DNA of 64,000 nucleotides from Acorus gramineus (lineage: Eukaryota; Streptophyta; Magnoliopsida; Acorales; Acoraceae): positions 19,693,309 through 19,757,308 of the forward strand of contig CM060848.1 in assembly GCA_030737835.1 (NCBI GenBank). Reading direction: 5' to 3'. A program made the translations under genes and the position numbers. Under the pieces are notes generated by a model. The model saw only the letters and a program-made list of their open reading frames with translations. It had not been told where the DNA came from and searched no databases. Positions 33,181 to 45,778 of this stretch are shown here, piece after piece; the first letter of the stretch is position 1; every line of letters starts with the position of its first letter.

Positions 33181-33388
33181 GTTTTTTTTTTTATTATTAT
33201 AAATATAAACAAACAAACAAAAAGAAGAGAAATAGAAAATACGATGAAATTGATCCCAACCAATGTGTCTTCAATGAAGTGTGTATATATATCGAGATCG
33301 GATCTTCTGCAGTGTGTGCTAAAGGCTCGTACCTGGAATAATCAGTGCGTTATTGTCACGTGTAAATTCTTATCGATGAGAGAGTAGA

Positions 33389-33860
33389 TGTTAAAATTGA
33401 TTCGATCAGTTGAACCGGTTAAATTTTCACTCGTTTTGAGTTATGATTCAATTTACTCTCAAATCTCAATTGTATGAAAAATCGACAAAACTCGATCAAC
33501 CCATCAGTTGAACCAACGGTTTTTGAGAACCCGTGACAGGTTGATTAAATCGATTTATTCTTTATTCATAAAAATTGTAATTATTTTCTTGTTAAGTATG
33601 GAATCTAATAAAAAAATTTATATTTTATATAATTAAATCATGTTATGATGTTAAAGTAAAAGTTTAAAAAGTATTAAAAGGACTTGATATTTATGAAAAG
33701 ATTTTCTAAACTATTTAATATTTTTATGAATTCTTATTTATTTAGTTTTAATAATTACTACTTTTTATGTTATGATAATATTACGGTTTCAGTTGAACCA
33801 ATAACCCTTAATCCGTTCAATTTTTCGATTCATTGAGCTGTTCGATTTTTTTAAATATTG
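33389..33860. mobile_element. Probable MITE with GGTTCAACC-type ends
   Basis: The left end (TTAAAATTGATTCGATCAGT) and the inverted right end (TTAAAAAAATCGAACAGCTC) pair imperfectly. The interior carries GTTGAACC motifs and is AT-rich. The precise ends and target duplication are unclear. A related single end may lie at about 44468-44520. Confidence 0.45.
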
Positions 33861-33923
33861 ATATATATCTCACTAAAACACGTGGTTTTTTTTTTTTTTT
33901 ATAAAACAATTCACATGGACAAA

Positions 33924-34384
33924 AGGGTTGTTTGGATAGAGGGTTAGTGTTGGAATATACTAGAATAAAAAATCTGTTTGGATTGATGAAATAGGCTGGT
34001 ATTTGGATGCTAGTATAAGTTGGAATTAAGTGGTATAATGATTCCACCTCCACTGATATTAGGTTATTCCGAACAATTGAATAAGTGAGTTCTATTGTGA
34101 AATCAAGTATCATTACCTCTTATAAATCAAGGTACCCACATGTCAAATCTTTTTTTCACCTTTTATAAATATTTATTCACATATTATTTACATTTTATCT
34201 AAAACTTATCTATGGTCAACCAAACAACAAAAATTTTATCATTACATTTTTCAATGAGAATAACTAAAAATATAACTAAACCAAAATTCACTTATTCCAC
34301 TAATATAATTATTGTTTCCTATAATATTCATAAATCCCAGAATAACTTAAAGAACTTATTTTTCTATCCAAACATCATAAAACC
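33924..34384. mobile_element. MITE-like element of about 460 bp
   Basis: GGGTTGTTTGGATAGA at the left pairs with CTATCCAAACATCATAAAAC at the right. TTTGGAT, its inverse and GGAATAA-like motifs recur inside. It is non-coding. Confidence 0.5.
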
Positions 34385-34661
34385 CGTGTATAGTAATTTA
34401 CATGCAGTTTTCTTCAAAATTCGATTTACAATCTCATATACTTCGATGGCTGTCATAGAAAAAATTTCATGTTTTAAAAATTATGTTACATTAGTTAGGG
34501 GTATATTTTTTTTAATTTTTATAAAAGCATATTAAAATTAGTTAATTTAAAAAATGAAAATGAGTGGGAATTGGAGGCGTAGCATATTCTCTTAGCTCCA
34601 AAATCTTCCAAATCCGTCACCGTATGTTCAAACTATACTAGAGTCTACATCCTTGCTTAGG

Positions 34662-34736
34662 GTCCGTTTGTGTGTGCATTTAGGCAGCGGTGGCATAGGT
34701 AGTTGCTGGCGGACGCGAACGCACACACAAACAGAC
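34662..34736. mobile_element. Very short MITE/hairpin, 75 bp
   Basis: GTCCGTTTGTGTGTGC and its near-perfect inverse GCACACACAAACAGAC bound only about 43 bp. The unit is GC-rich against an AT-rich background. It would fold into a strong stem-loop. Confidence 0.6.
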
Positions 34737-35727
34737 TTTCCACGTCAATAACCTATCCCCCCTTGTCTTTTATTTTTTTTGGCCAGTTTTCTCCGTGTCC
34801 ACCCCCCACGTGGTGTCTTGGCACGGCGAACACCTTAGTTGCACACCATTCTAACGAAGTCTCTAATTAAACAAACAATTTAAAAATTTCTTAACAATTC
34901 ATTGGGTTGGATCTCATTTTTATGGAAGTATATATTTTCATACATGAAAATATAGTGAGAATTGCCTAAAAAAAATAGCATATTTCAAATGATAATAATC
35001 ATTATACAATCAATATTAAATAAGGATCTTGATTAACACAATTACAAATTCTATTATATAAAATGATTGTCTTCTTTATATAAACTTGATGTGGGATAGG
35101 TTGTTTCCCTTTTCTGTCTCCTTATGAAGTGCACAACTCTTGATTACCATGTAAACTCAAGAGTCTTAAAAATGGGATATTAGTGGAACTACTGTTTAGA
35201 TATGGAGAAAGGGAACCTTTTCACATTCATCATATTTGGATTCTTAAAATCCATTGAAGAATATATTTGTATATCCATTGAATATAGAATGTTGAAATGT
35301 AAAAGCTCATGAAATTTTTTACAATCCATTGACCATGTGAGATGATGTACCATTTAATGGCATGACTATGTTAGATGAACCACATAATGAGATAAATCTA
35401 ATTAATTCGTATATGATATTCATTATGTAAAGGTAGTTATAGGAGATTAACCATACAATTAACTTGATCAACATTAAGCTCCCCCAAAATTAAGAGTGGA
35501 AGAGGAAGCTTTGATCATAACTTACAAAGCATCAGTCATCCATGGAAGAATAGATTACACAGCCATTACAAGCTATGATCCCCCCAACATTATAGTAAAG
35601 AATAGATTACATCCCCATTGCAAACAGTATTCCCCAAACATTCCTGAATTTGCTTTGGATTCCCTTATGTATGATATACAGGTTCAAGAACGGCTGTTGG
35701 TCGTGGCAGCAGCGCAAGAAGCAGCTC
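34737..35727. other. Spacer upstream of the protease and downstream of the ABC transporter
   Basis: I see no gene. The 3' UTR of the transporter should occupy the right-hand end. Confidence 0.45.
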
Positions 35728-38700
35728 TTATAAATCAGTAGATCGGTTCGCGTACTCCTGAACCAAGGCCCCAAAGAGCGACGGTCGCTCGATCAATGCT
35801 GATGGTCTATCGAATTCTCTAGCTAGTCCTGCACAAACAAAGTAATTTTTTTGTTATTATAGAACACAAGATATGATCATATGATGTAATTGTGCAACAT
35901 ATAGAGAGCATAAATCATGCATACCCGCATCTATGACTAAAACTCTGTCACAGTCCATCACTGTGGGTATTCTGTGAGCAATGCTGATGATCGTACACGC
36001 CGCGAAGTCCTCGCGTATGATTCTTTGAATTATGGCATCGGTTTGAGAATCCACCGAAGCAGTCGCCTCGTCCAGAAATAAAATTTTGCTCCGCTTTAGC
36101 ATGACGCGGCCCAGACACAGGAGCTGCCTCTGCCCCACGCTCCAGTTATCGCCATTATCGGCCACTTTGGAAAAATGAAAAAACATAAGGATTTTGAGAG
36201 ATGAAAAAACGCTTCATTTGGCGCGTAAATGTAAAAGCAAACAAGATGGGATATGATGAATCAGGCACCTGCAGCGTCAAGTTTTTCAGGTTTTGATGCC
36301 ACGATGTCTTTTAGTTGGCATCGTTCCAGGCTCTGCAACAATACAATCAGCACATTAGGCATATAGCCCCATTTGGGTAGCGATTATTTTGAAATAGATA
36401 ATTATTTCGGTATAGATAAGGAATAAATCATTTTTTGTTTGGTTGCATTTTTTTAGTTATTCTCGTTTGAAAAAATTGGGTGAAGAACACATTTCCAGGG
36501 AGGCCTAGAATCTCAATATCAACTTATTCTCATCTATTTTTTATATAACTATACTCATTTATTGTAAATAAACAGATTTTTGACTTATTCAACCTCATTA
36601 TACTCTATTCTCCACCTATTGGGCTACCCAAACAGGGAATAGAGTCTTGGTGTGTTGGTTATTTTCCTTATGCATGTAGTTATGAAGTTTATGTATAATG
36701 TATGGCTCTATTCATGGGTGATGATGTTATAGATCTTACTTATAAATGTATGGATTAATGGTTTATTAGCACCTTAAGATTCAAGAAATGAAATGTAACG
36801 AATCTACAAATACTGTGTATGAACTTCTACAAAATAGACATAAATCACACATTAATGTCATCTAAAGATTTACATACCTTCCATATCTCATCATCCGAAT
36901 ACTGTTCAGTCGGGTCGATATTGCTACGAACGGTTCCCTCGAAGAGAACAGGTTCCTGGGGAATGATCCCAAAACGCGACCTGAGATCATGAAGGCCCAA
37001 CGTGGTGATGTCGACTCCGTCGATTACTATCTTCCCTCCTGAAGGTTCGACTATCCTAAATAGAGATTGAATCAATGTCGATTTCCCACTTCCGGTACGA
37101 CCCACAACGCCGATCTTCTCTCCACCTTGAATGCTAAATGTGATGCCTTTGAGCACGAGAGGAGTGTTCGGTCGGTACCTAACCTGCAAAATTTCAGTAT
37201 ATATAGAAATCAGCATTCAACGTAACATTCCAAACTTGATTTGACTTGCATTAAACAGTAGGTGTTACCTTCAAATCGTTGAGATTAATGTTCCCATGAG
37301 TCGGCCAACTGGGGGGAGGAAGGCTTTCCTTGATCTCCCAGGCTGCTTCAGAAGGGATTTCGGTGAATTGCTTTACGCGTTCCACCGAAATCATCCTGTT
37401 TTCGACGAAGCAGCTGATATATATGGCCCAAAACAATGCGCTGTTGAGGGAGAGACCGTACGACAGAGAGAGACCAACAAGCTCTGCATCACGCAAACAT
37501 AAACATCAGTTCCTCAAAGTCACATAGTGAATGTTACGGGTTTGGACGGCTTTTGAAAATTCTGTTTTTACAAGAATCATAAGGTTTTAATTATTGAGGA
37601 AAGTGAAAAACACGTTTTACAATAATGTAATAAATGTTTGCTTTTCGAAGAGTTGTTTCAAGTGAAAAGCTCTGTTTCAACTAACCTGGTTTGATGACAT
37701 TGCTGGGCAACAAGACCATGAAGAGAGCGGATATGCAGAGGACGAAGCTCCCGATGAGCTCGAGCCGGAACCCCAACCACTCGTTTGCCCCATTGTTGTG
37801 GAAATCGTTGCGTAGGTTGGAGTTCACCCTGTCGATGTTTTCCTGACAGAACCTCTCCTGCTTGTTGAAGCACCGGATTGTCATGACTCCGGACACGCTC
37901 TCGGAGAAGTGATGGATCACAGGAGCCTTCGTAATCGAATCGAGCCTCGTCATCTCCCGCGACGAGGCAAGATAGTATCCCTGAATCAGAAGATTGTCAT
38001 GTCATAAATTTCAAAATCCATCGTGAACATGTAATTCAAAGCAGAGAGATGAAGATTGCGCATACCCGGTACCAGAAATTGAGCCAACCGAGAGGAATTA
38101 TGAACACGATCGTCGGCCACGAAACCTGGCAGGTGACGATGATGATGCTGAGCACCGTAATGAACATCGACACCGACAGCCATAACAAGAAGGGGAGGAA
38201 CAGATCGATGTTCGTCTGATCTGAAGAAAACTGCAATCGAAATCGACATAAACCGCATCATTCAAAATGTTCAGCCAGCATTGGTTGATCAAATTATCGG
38301 AGAGGGAAAATCGAATTACCCGACTAAGGATTCTTCCGGAAGGCGTGGTGTCGAAGAACGACATGGGCGCGTGCAACATGCTGTTGAGGATCTGCTTGAA
38401 GAAGACCTGAGCGGTCTGAAGCCCCAAGAAGGCGACGAGCAAGGCCCGCACCATGATCAGCACGATCGACACGGCGGAGATGATGGCGTAGACGCTGATG
38501 AACGTCGAAGGCCTGAACGACGCGGCGTTGTCACCGGACGTCTCGTAAGCCAGCCAGTAATCGCAAGCCATCAGCGACGCCTGCCATATGAAGGAGATGA
38601 ACAGCGCGGACAGCGCGCCAGTCCACCCGTACGCCTCGGTCGCGTACTGCTTGTAGACCCCGAATCCGATGCGCCCCATCTCCCTCTGCTCGTCCTCTAT

Positions 38701-41670
38701 GAGCTTCGACGTCCCCTTCTCGGTCTTTCCCACCTCCGCCTCCGCATCGGCCGACCCATTCTCGGTTGGGGCCGTGCGAGGCGAAGACGCGGGACTCTTT
38801 GGTTTCGGCTGGGCGAAGACGGAACCGCCGGCGGCGGAGGTGGAGGCGCTGCTTTGCTCCACGAGCTCCATGGACGACTCGTGGGCCGAGACGAGTGCCT
38901 TGAAATCCGTGCCGGACTCCATGAGCGCGTCGTACCTCCCGGACTGGACGATCTTCCCGCCTCGCATGACCATGATGAGGTCAGCGTTGTGGAGGAAGTC
39001 GACTTGGTGGGTCACCAGCACGATCGTCTTCCCCTTCAGAGCTCCCCTCACGCACTCCTAATAAAAGCCATGCAAAACACGTATAAGCCCATTTAGATAC
39101 GTGTTTAAGTATATTATATGTTTATGAGAAGCTAAAAATTCTCTTTTGAACAGCGATTTTGTTTTTTCAAATAAAAAATATTATGAAATAAGTGTTTTTT
39201 AAAAGCTGAGTCTGAAACGCTTTTCTAATGCATATGATTATGAATGCAGTGGAAACAAAAGAAGTGAAACAAAGGTTATTTTCCTTACTTTGAAGATGTC
39301 AGAGCCGGTGTGGGCATCGACGGCGCTGAAGATGTCGTCGAGGAGGTACATGTCGGCGTCCTGGTATACAGCGCGCGCGAGCTGGATGCGCTGTTTCTGA
39401 CCCCCGCTAAGGTTGATCCCGCGCTCACCGATCTCGGTCTGGTCACCGAACTCCATCATCTCCAAATCCTTCTCAAGCGAGCACACCCTGATCACCTCCT
39501 TGTACTTCCCCACCTCCATCGGCAACCCGAACACTATGTTGTCCTGTATCGTCCCGTTCTGTATCCACGACGTCTGCGCGACATACGCCGTGCTCCCGCA
39601 CACCCTCACCTTCCCCGAGATCCTGTGCATCTCCCCAAGAATGCAAGACAGCAGCGACGACTTCCCGGACCCAACCGTCCCCACGACCGCCGCCAATTGA
39701 CCTTTCTTGATCTCCACCTCCACGTCCCGGAGCGCCGCCTTCTCGGGGTCCTCGTCCATGTCGTCCCACCCGAAACAACCCCCCCTCACCTCCACAGCAA
39801 GACCACCTCCCCCGTCCGCCACCCTCTCCACCGCGCCCGCCTCCAATTCCCTGCTCGTCATGTACCCGTCGAGCCTCTCGAGCGAAATCAGCGCCTGCGA
39901 CGCCTGTATGAGCGCCTGCGGAAAATTCCGAATCGGCTCCTGCAGAATCTTGAAGAAGGACGTCGCCGTGAACACCTTCCCGGCGTCGAGCCCGGCCCCG
40001 AAAAGCACGCAAGTCCCGAACGTAAGCGTGGCGGTCAGCACGGGCGCGGACCAGAGCACGATGACGTTGCCGGATATCGAGTACATGAACCGGCTGAGCC
40101 ACCCGAACTCCTTGTCCCGGAACGACTCGATCCGCTTCAAGAAGTGTCGCTCCCACGCCTGGAACTTGATCACCCTCATGAAGCTCAGCATCTCATTCGT
40201 GGCCTTCATGCGCGAGTCGCGCATCTTCATCAGGCTGAACTGGTACCGGTTGTTGCGCTTGCTCCCCGTCGCGACGAAGGCGATGAGCAGGATGATCATG
40301 ACGGTCCCGGACAACATCGACAAGCCGAGATAGTTATAAAGCAGAGCCATCGCGAGGCTGACCTGGAGCGGCATGAGCCAGATGTAGTGGAGCTGCATCA
40401 TCATGTCGGAGAGCTGCTGCGCGTCGACCGCCATGTAATTCACGATCTGCCCGACCCCGTGCGCCTGGCGCGCCGAGCAGGAGAGGCGGAGGCCCTTCTT
40501 GTACAGCGAGGGGAGGAGCGTGGACCGGATGAGCATGCCGAGCTTCTGGCACTGGAAGTTGTACTGGTGCGAGCAGATGACTTCGATGGTCTTCGCGCAG
40601 AGGAGGATGAGCACGAGGTAGTAGCCCTCGTAGGGGGAGCTCCGCTTCCCGGAGGTGAAGTCAACGAAGCGCTGGATCAGAACGGGCCCAACGTACATCA
40701 CGCAGAGGCGGAGGAGGGCGAGGGAGGCGGTGAGGGAGAGGTTCGGCCAGAAGCAGCGGAGGAGAGTGGTCAGCACGGGCCGGGACTTCCCCGGGCCGGG
40801 CCAGTTCGTCTCGAACAGCCCGCGCATGCGCTCCGCGCGGTGGTCCTCCGCGAGTGTCGGGACGTCCTCGAGCTTTAGAGGGGTCGAGTACCCCTTCTGC
40901 AATAGTGGGTTCATCCATAGGAAGAACGCGCGCGAGAATACCGAGGCGGAGGCGTAGCGGGTGATGGTGGGTTTCCGCGGGACTGGCTCGGGCGGATCGG
41001 TTTCGACGACGACTGTGACGCCCGATCTGCCGCGGATGGCGATGAAGAGGAGGCACGCGGAGAGGACCAGCGCGAACGGAGAGAAGACGTCGTCGGCTTT
41101 CAGATTGGGGTCCCATTCGGGGTCCGCGAACGCGAGCGAGGTCAAACGCGCGATCGCGGACGCGGTGAAGAGTGCGGTGACGATGAAATTCGCGGCCCAG
41201 TAGAGGCGGAGCGAGACGGGGTGGACGGACGCGCGGAAGCGCTTCTCGTGCGCGACGAGGGCCGCGACCGCCGCGTGCGTCACGGCTTGGATGAGGAGGA
41301 AGAGCGACTCCGGGAGGCCGAAGCGGGACTTCCGGGTGAAGGAGACGAGGCAGAGAGCGGTGTTTGAGACGGCGAGGAGGGTTGGGAGAATCAGAGCGAG
41401 CTTGAAATGGAGAGCGGTCTCGACGCGCGTGACGTCGGGCGTGGATATGAGGGGTTTGCGCGCCTCATCGGGATGGGCGCGGCGGGCGCGGCGGAGGGAG
41501 AAGCGCTTGTGGAGGGCGAAAGCGAGGAGGGTGAGGAGGAACAGGAGATCGACGGCGATGGAGAGGGCACGTTGGGGGCAGGGGGAGAGGAAGATGAATC
41601 TCAGCCATTGATGGGGTGGGCTCTTCGGGTTGGTCGAACATGTCAGTGTTGTAAGCCAATTTGAAGACAT
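35728..41670 (-). CDS. ABCC14: ABC transporter, subfamily C (ABCC4/ABCC14-like)
   Basis: Nine coding exons on the minus strand: 41670-39289, 39057-38320, 38230-38066, 37980-37686, 37483-37269, 37183-36878, 36332-36269, 36164-35925 and 35828-35728. The product is 1501 aa, full length for the group. A hydrophobic TMD0 comes first, then the first membrane domain. NBD1 has Walker A GTVGSGKS 664-671, signature LSGGQ 754-758 and Walker B YLLDD about 775-779. A Ser/Pro/Glu-rich linker leads to the second membrane domain. NBD2 has GRTGSGKS 1293-1300, SVGQ 1397-1400 and [12 protein letters not shown] 1416-1427. NBD1 has Asp where NBD2 has the catalytic Glu, the usual ABCC asymmetry. Such proteins export conjugates and other organic anions across the vacuolar or plasma membrane; the substrate here is unknown. 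The first two exons are strikingly GC-rich. Assignment between ABCC4 and ABCC14 needs a tree. Confidence 0.93.
36367..36637. mobile_element. MITE of about 270 bp in an ABCC intron
   Basis: The left end CCCCATTTGGGTAGC and the inverted right end CCCTGTTTGGGTAGC are near-identical terminal repeats. The element lies in the 545-bp intron between NBD2 exons 6 and 7 and makes up half of it. The target duplication is not clear. Confidence 0.65.
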
Positions 41671-42234
41671 GTTTTTAATTCAATCAATCCTAAAAAAAAA
41701 CAAGTTTGAGATCTCCTCCTCTAGCTCTTCCTTCTCTTTCTCTGCACGCAGTACAAGAATTACAGTAACATATGATTATTAGAAAAAGAGAGAGAGATTG
41801 CACATGTTCTCTTGAAAAAAAAAAACTATAAAATATGATTAGTCCATTAATTGTTTTTGTCCAAGTAGATCAGCTATAAAGACAAACAAAATAATTGTTT
41901 AAAAAGAAAAAAAAAAAGTCTCTCTGTCTCCAGTGAAAGAAATTTTTATTGAAAAGACACGAATCCGATCAGCTATAGAACATTAGAACCCACGTGGCTG
42001 CACAGGGAGTCGATTGAAACTTAGGAGGCTGAAAAAATATTAGAACCCAATAGAGTGTTTTTCGATCGAATGAAAAACAGAGAAGCAGATTTTGAATGGA
42101 AAATCAAAAGACACTTGTTTTGTTAATCATTACCTCGAAAGAGTGGAGGAGAACGGAAGATTGGAGATTGTTTTCAATGGGGAGAGAGGGGGGAGAGAGA
42201 TTCCAGGAAGATCAGAAAAAACTAGCTTTTTATA
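41671..42234 (-). promoter_or_regulatory. ABCC TATA box, 5' UTR and likely leader intron
   Basis: On the minus strand, CTATAAAAAG (42234-42225) is a good TATA box. About 90-100 bases further on, GAG followed by gtaatg (donor at 42133) matches a T-rich acceptor tttttttag ending at 41690. A non-coding exon (about 42200-42134), a 444-bp intron and a short second leader piece (41689-41671) are therefore likely. This rests on sequence alone. Confidence 0.5.
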
Positions 42235-42360
42235 GATGGAAAAACATAACTGAGGAGAAAATAATGTTTGTATAATAGAAGATATGTGGAAATTGAGGGG
42301 GGTGTGGCAGGCTCTCTTGACCATGTGTTTCTTGGACACCACGTAGCATCTCAGATCCAA

Positions 42361-43076
42361 ATTATATATGTCATATCTTACGACATATATTTATTGATTA
42401 AAAATTTATGAGGATTTTATATATGCCCAAAAGGAAAAATTTTATTAATACTTATTTATGTTATGAACGGAAATAAGCCAACCATGAATAGGCTATTGAC
42501 ACATGGTTCATGTCTGATGTAACCACAAAAAATCAAAAAAAGTATTGGGGTAATTAATTCCCAATATTAACAAAATTCCAAGCCTTTTCTTTTCCGTTGA
42601 CTTGTTAAGCATACCAAAAAAATAAAAAATGTGATGAATTATAAGTTTATAACTATACAAAATTTCATAGCATATATACATATGATGCATAACAATTTAG
42701 AGAACTAACATAACAATATACCGGGGATGAATAAACAATTTATGAGTTAATGTTGTCCACAATGTACATAACGGGTAAACGACAGAAAAGATCACAGAAA
42801 GTCTTAAGAAAATATAACCGTTTAGACTTGTTTTGATAAGATACAAAATTTGAGGGACCTAAAAATAAGGGCTTAGGAAAAATTTTGTGATTTGTCCTTA
42901 TCAGCTTGTTCACATAATTCATCAAAAAAATTTATTACTTATCATTTCTTTTAATTTTGCGTAAGTAATTGAAATATTTTTTTTATTCTTTGTCTAATAA
43001 TGTATTTTTTGAAATTTTAATAGTAAATGAAATGCAATATAAGTATAAGACGTAGAGAAACTTGAATATATTCGAT
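42361..43076. other. AT-rich spacer upstream of the ABC transporter
   Basis: I see no gene or clear repeat in this stretch. Confidence 0.45.
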
Positions 43077-44169
43077 GGAAAAATCCAAATAACCCTCGTA
43101 AATTGTTTAAAATCTATATAACCCCTGACTTTTCCTAAAATCTATACAACTCCCTGAATATAGCTATGTAAATTCAAATAATTACATCTTGAGTTAAATT
43201 TCGGTTAACATATAAAAAAATATTCCGTTTGGTTAACCCTGACTGAAAACATATTATACCAAAAACTCCATAAAATTTATTAAAAATGCAAAAAAAAAAC
43301 CTTTGTAAATGATGATTTTACCTATCTGAATATATTATAAAGCCCTATTCGGAGGAGCAAAATTGTCACTTATAAATGATTTTCATATTTTTAACACATT
43401 GTAGAGAGATTTTGATAGACTACGTTTTCAACTAGGGTTAAGGGTCTTCAAAAGGCATGAGGCCCGAAAGCCCGGCCGGCCCGACCCAGGCTCGTTCACG
43501 GGCAGGCCGGCCCGGCCTGTTTTTAGGGCGGGTTGGGCTTGGGCCTGATTATGGGGCCCGAGCCCAGTCCATAGACCCATGGGAGCAATCCAATAAATGA
43601 GTCACATGTAATTTTTATTTGAATTGTGGTTGAATTATACAAATTATTGACATTTATGCAGGTGTCAATCAGTTAATTACATGTAGTTATTTAGTTTTTC
43701 AAGTAATTATTTCATTTAATATTTTTATTGTTGAAAATTTAATAGATATAAATATATTTTTCAACATTATACTTAAAATTTTGTGTTATTTTAACATTAT
43801 ACACAAATGAACGACTTAAAATTTAAAAATCAAAAGAAATTGTATGTTTAAAATCTGGGACTGTAGGCCCGAAACCCTGGGCAGGGCCTGTGCCCTCTTT
43901 TTTGCCACAGGCCGGCCCAGCCCGAGCCCGCTGGCCAAGTAGGCCCGCGGGCCGGGGCCTTGTTTCAACGGGCCGGCCCTATGCCGACCCTTAACTAGAG
44001 TTAACAAAACATAATATTCATAAAATATTTCTTATTTGTTAAGAAAAATTTAACTCGGAGAGCTATTTGATTTTACATAAATGTTTTTACGGGATTATAT
44101 AGACACCAGGAAAAGTAAAAGGTTGTACAGATTTCAGACAGTTTCCAAAGGGTTATATTGATTTTTTTC
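43077..44169. mobile_element. Palindromic Mutator-like MITE, copy C, split by a hAT MITE
   Basis: The left part 43077-43438 runs through both arms as far as AACTAGGGTTA; the right part resumes at about 44002 with TAACAAAACATAATATTC. Arms and centre (AAATGATGATTTTACC and its inverse) match the other copies. Removing the nested element and one target repeat leaves about 530 bp, the normal family length. Confidence 0.75.
43439..43993. mobile_element. hAT-type MITE with GGCCCG/CCGGCC arrays, nested in copy C
   Basis: The ends TAAGGGTCTTC and GCCGACCCTTA are inverted repeats. Target repeats are ACTAGGGT (43431-43438) and ACTAGAGT (43994-44001), with one mismatch. Both ends are dense in GGCC, CCGGCC and GGGCC units, and the centre is AT-rich. 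The nesting shows it inserted after the palindromic element. Confidence 0.85.
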
Positions 44170-45778
44170 AGCAATGATGAGTGACATGTAACAATACAAT
44201 TGTTATGAATGTATAAAAATATTTTTAAAACCTTCTAATTAAAATAAATAATTTTATCTATGAAGAAATTAATCTCTAAATTCTTCCTCCATTGAATTTT
44301 GATAACAAACACTGACATATGACACATATTATCTGTTCATGGTGTGTCATTTAGTTCCTGCTTTCTGGTGCATGGTGCCAAAAGCACTGGCGACTCCAAG
44401 CTCTGACTATTTCTAGCCATCAATGGGAGCAGGGAAGACTAGTTGCTCATGAGAGTTGGTTTTATCAGTGTTTTAAAATTCGATCTGAACTGGTTGGTTG
44501 AACTTTCACCCGGTCTGAAATTCAGTCTGATCAACTATCAAAACTTAATTATAAATTCGTATATTTAGTGATTGTATTTAAAATATTTGTCATGTCAAGG
44601 TAGTCCAATCCATTCATTTTTCCAGTTCACTGTCTCTTGATTGGGAGGGTTGACCTGCTTCTTCTCTAATTATGGTGATCGAAATCTCTATATAAGTGTG
44701 TCATTCGAATAGCGATACATACGGTCATTTTCATTCAACTTTCATTTTTCTTTTTTTTAGATTCTTTTAATACGAGTAGCTAATCACCCACAGACTTCGT
44801 CAACTTACTAGAAAGTTTATATATTTTTTTATAAATGAATTCATATTTTTTTTTTTTAAATATATAACTCATCAAAGATGAGTGTGCAACATTATTTTTT
44901 TTAAAAAGAAAAAAAAAACTTATAATTCTTATCACGGATGAAATGGTCATGGAATCTTTTTTTTTTAAAAAAAAATAGAGTTAGAAAAAAATAAATCTTG
45001 GATTTGATATTTACAATTAAAATATCACAGTAACAAATTAAGAATTCACATCTATAGTCCAGCGTTGGCATTTACTTCCTGGCAAGAAAGGAAAAGTGTT
45101 GGCATTGAATGATGTGTCATTTTGTACTTTACCTATAGAAGAGGTAACGCACTAATTTGATTTGATTCTTTAGAAAGGTTTGGTTTAATATATTTTAATT
45201 ATAAATCGGATTTTCAGAACATTCAAACATAATTTGAATGCTCCATGCCTTTTGATTTTCCTGTCTTTTTTCAACCTTAATTTCAGTCTACATGTGTTTT
45301 GATTTTTTTTTAAAATAATATATTTTATCTTATATGTTTTTATAATAAAAAAATGAAACATATATTCTAATGAATTGCATGCATGTTTCTTTAAAAAATG
45401 TAAAAAAAAAATTATCGAAGCATATATCTTATTAATGCGAATATACACACCGTTAATTTTCTATCAATACATATAAACTGAAATTGGGGCTGAAAAAAAA
45501 TTGTATAAAAGCACTCTTTTAATTAGAACTCATAGGTCATAGGTTCCACCTATATATAAAATTCCTAAACAGCAACAGCCCGCTATTAAAAAAATAAAAA
45601 ATTAAATATTAGGTATATGCTTTTGATGAAAAATATATATCGTTCAATTTCGAATTGAATAGATTAATTTTTAATAAATATAAAAAAAATTAATAATATA
45701 TATACTTTACCAAAAGAATTATATATTAGATAGCTATCTAATAACAAAAAAATATATAAGATTATAAAAAAAAGTGGA
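44170..45778. other. AT-rich gene-free stretch
   Basis: A GTGTTTTAAAATTCGATCTG segment near 44468 resembles an end of the element at 33389-33860. The rest is low-complexity A/T DNA with no supported gene. Confidence 0.4.

Noticed and set aside
39310-40878. A 522-codon plus-strand open frame opposite the ABC transporter
   Set aside because: It is the mirror of GC-rich ABCC exon 1, which has Walker and signature motifs. The antisense product is Arg/His/Pro-rich with no family, as expected of GC-rich shadow frames. The same applies to 38281-39096.
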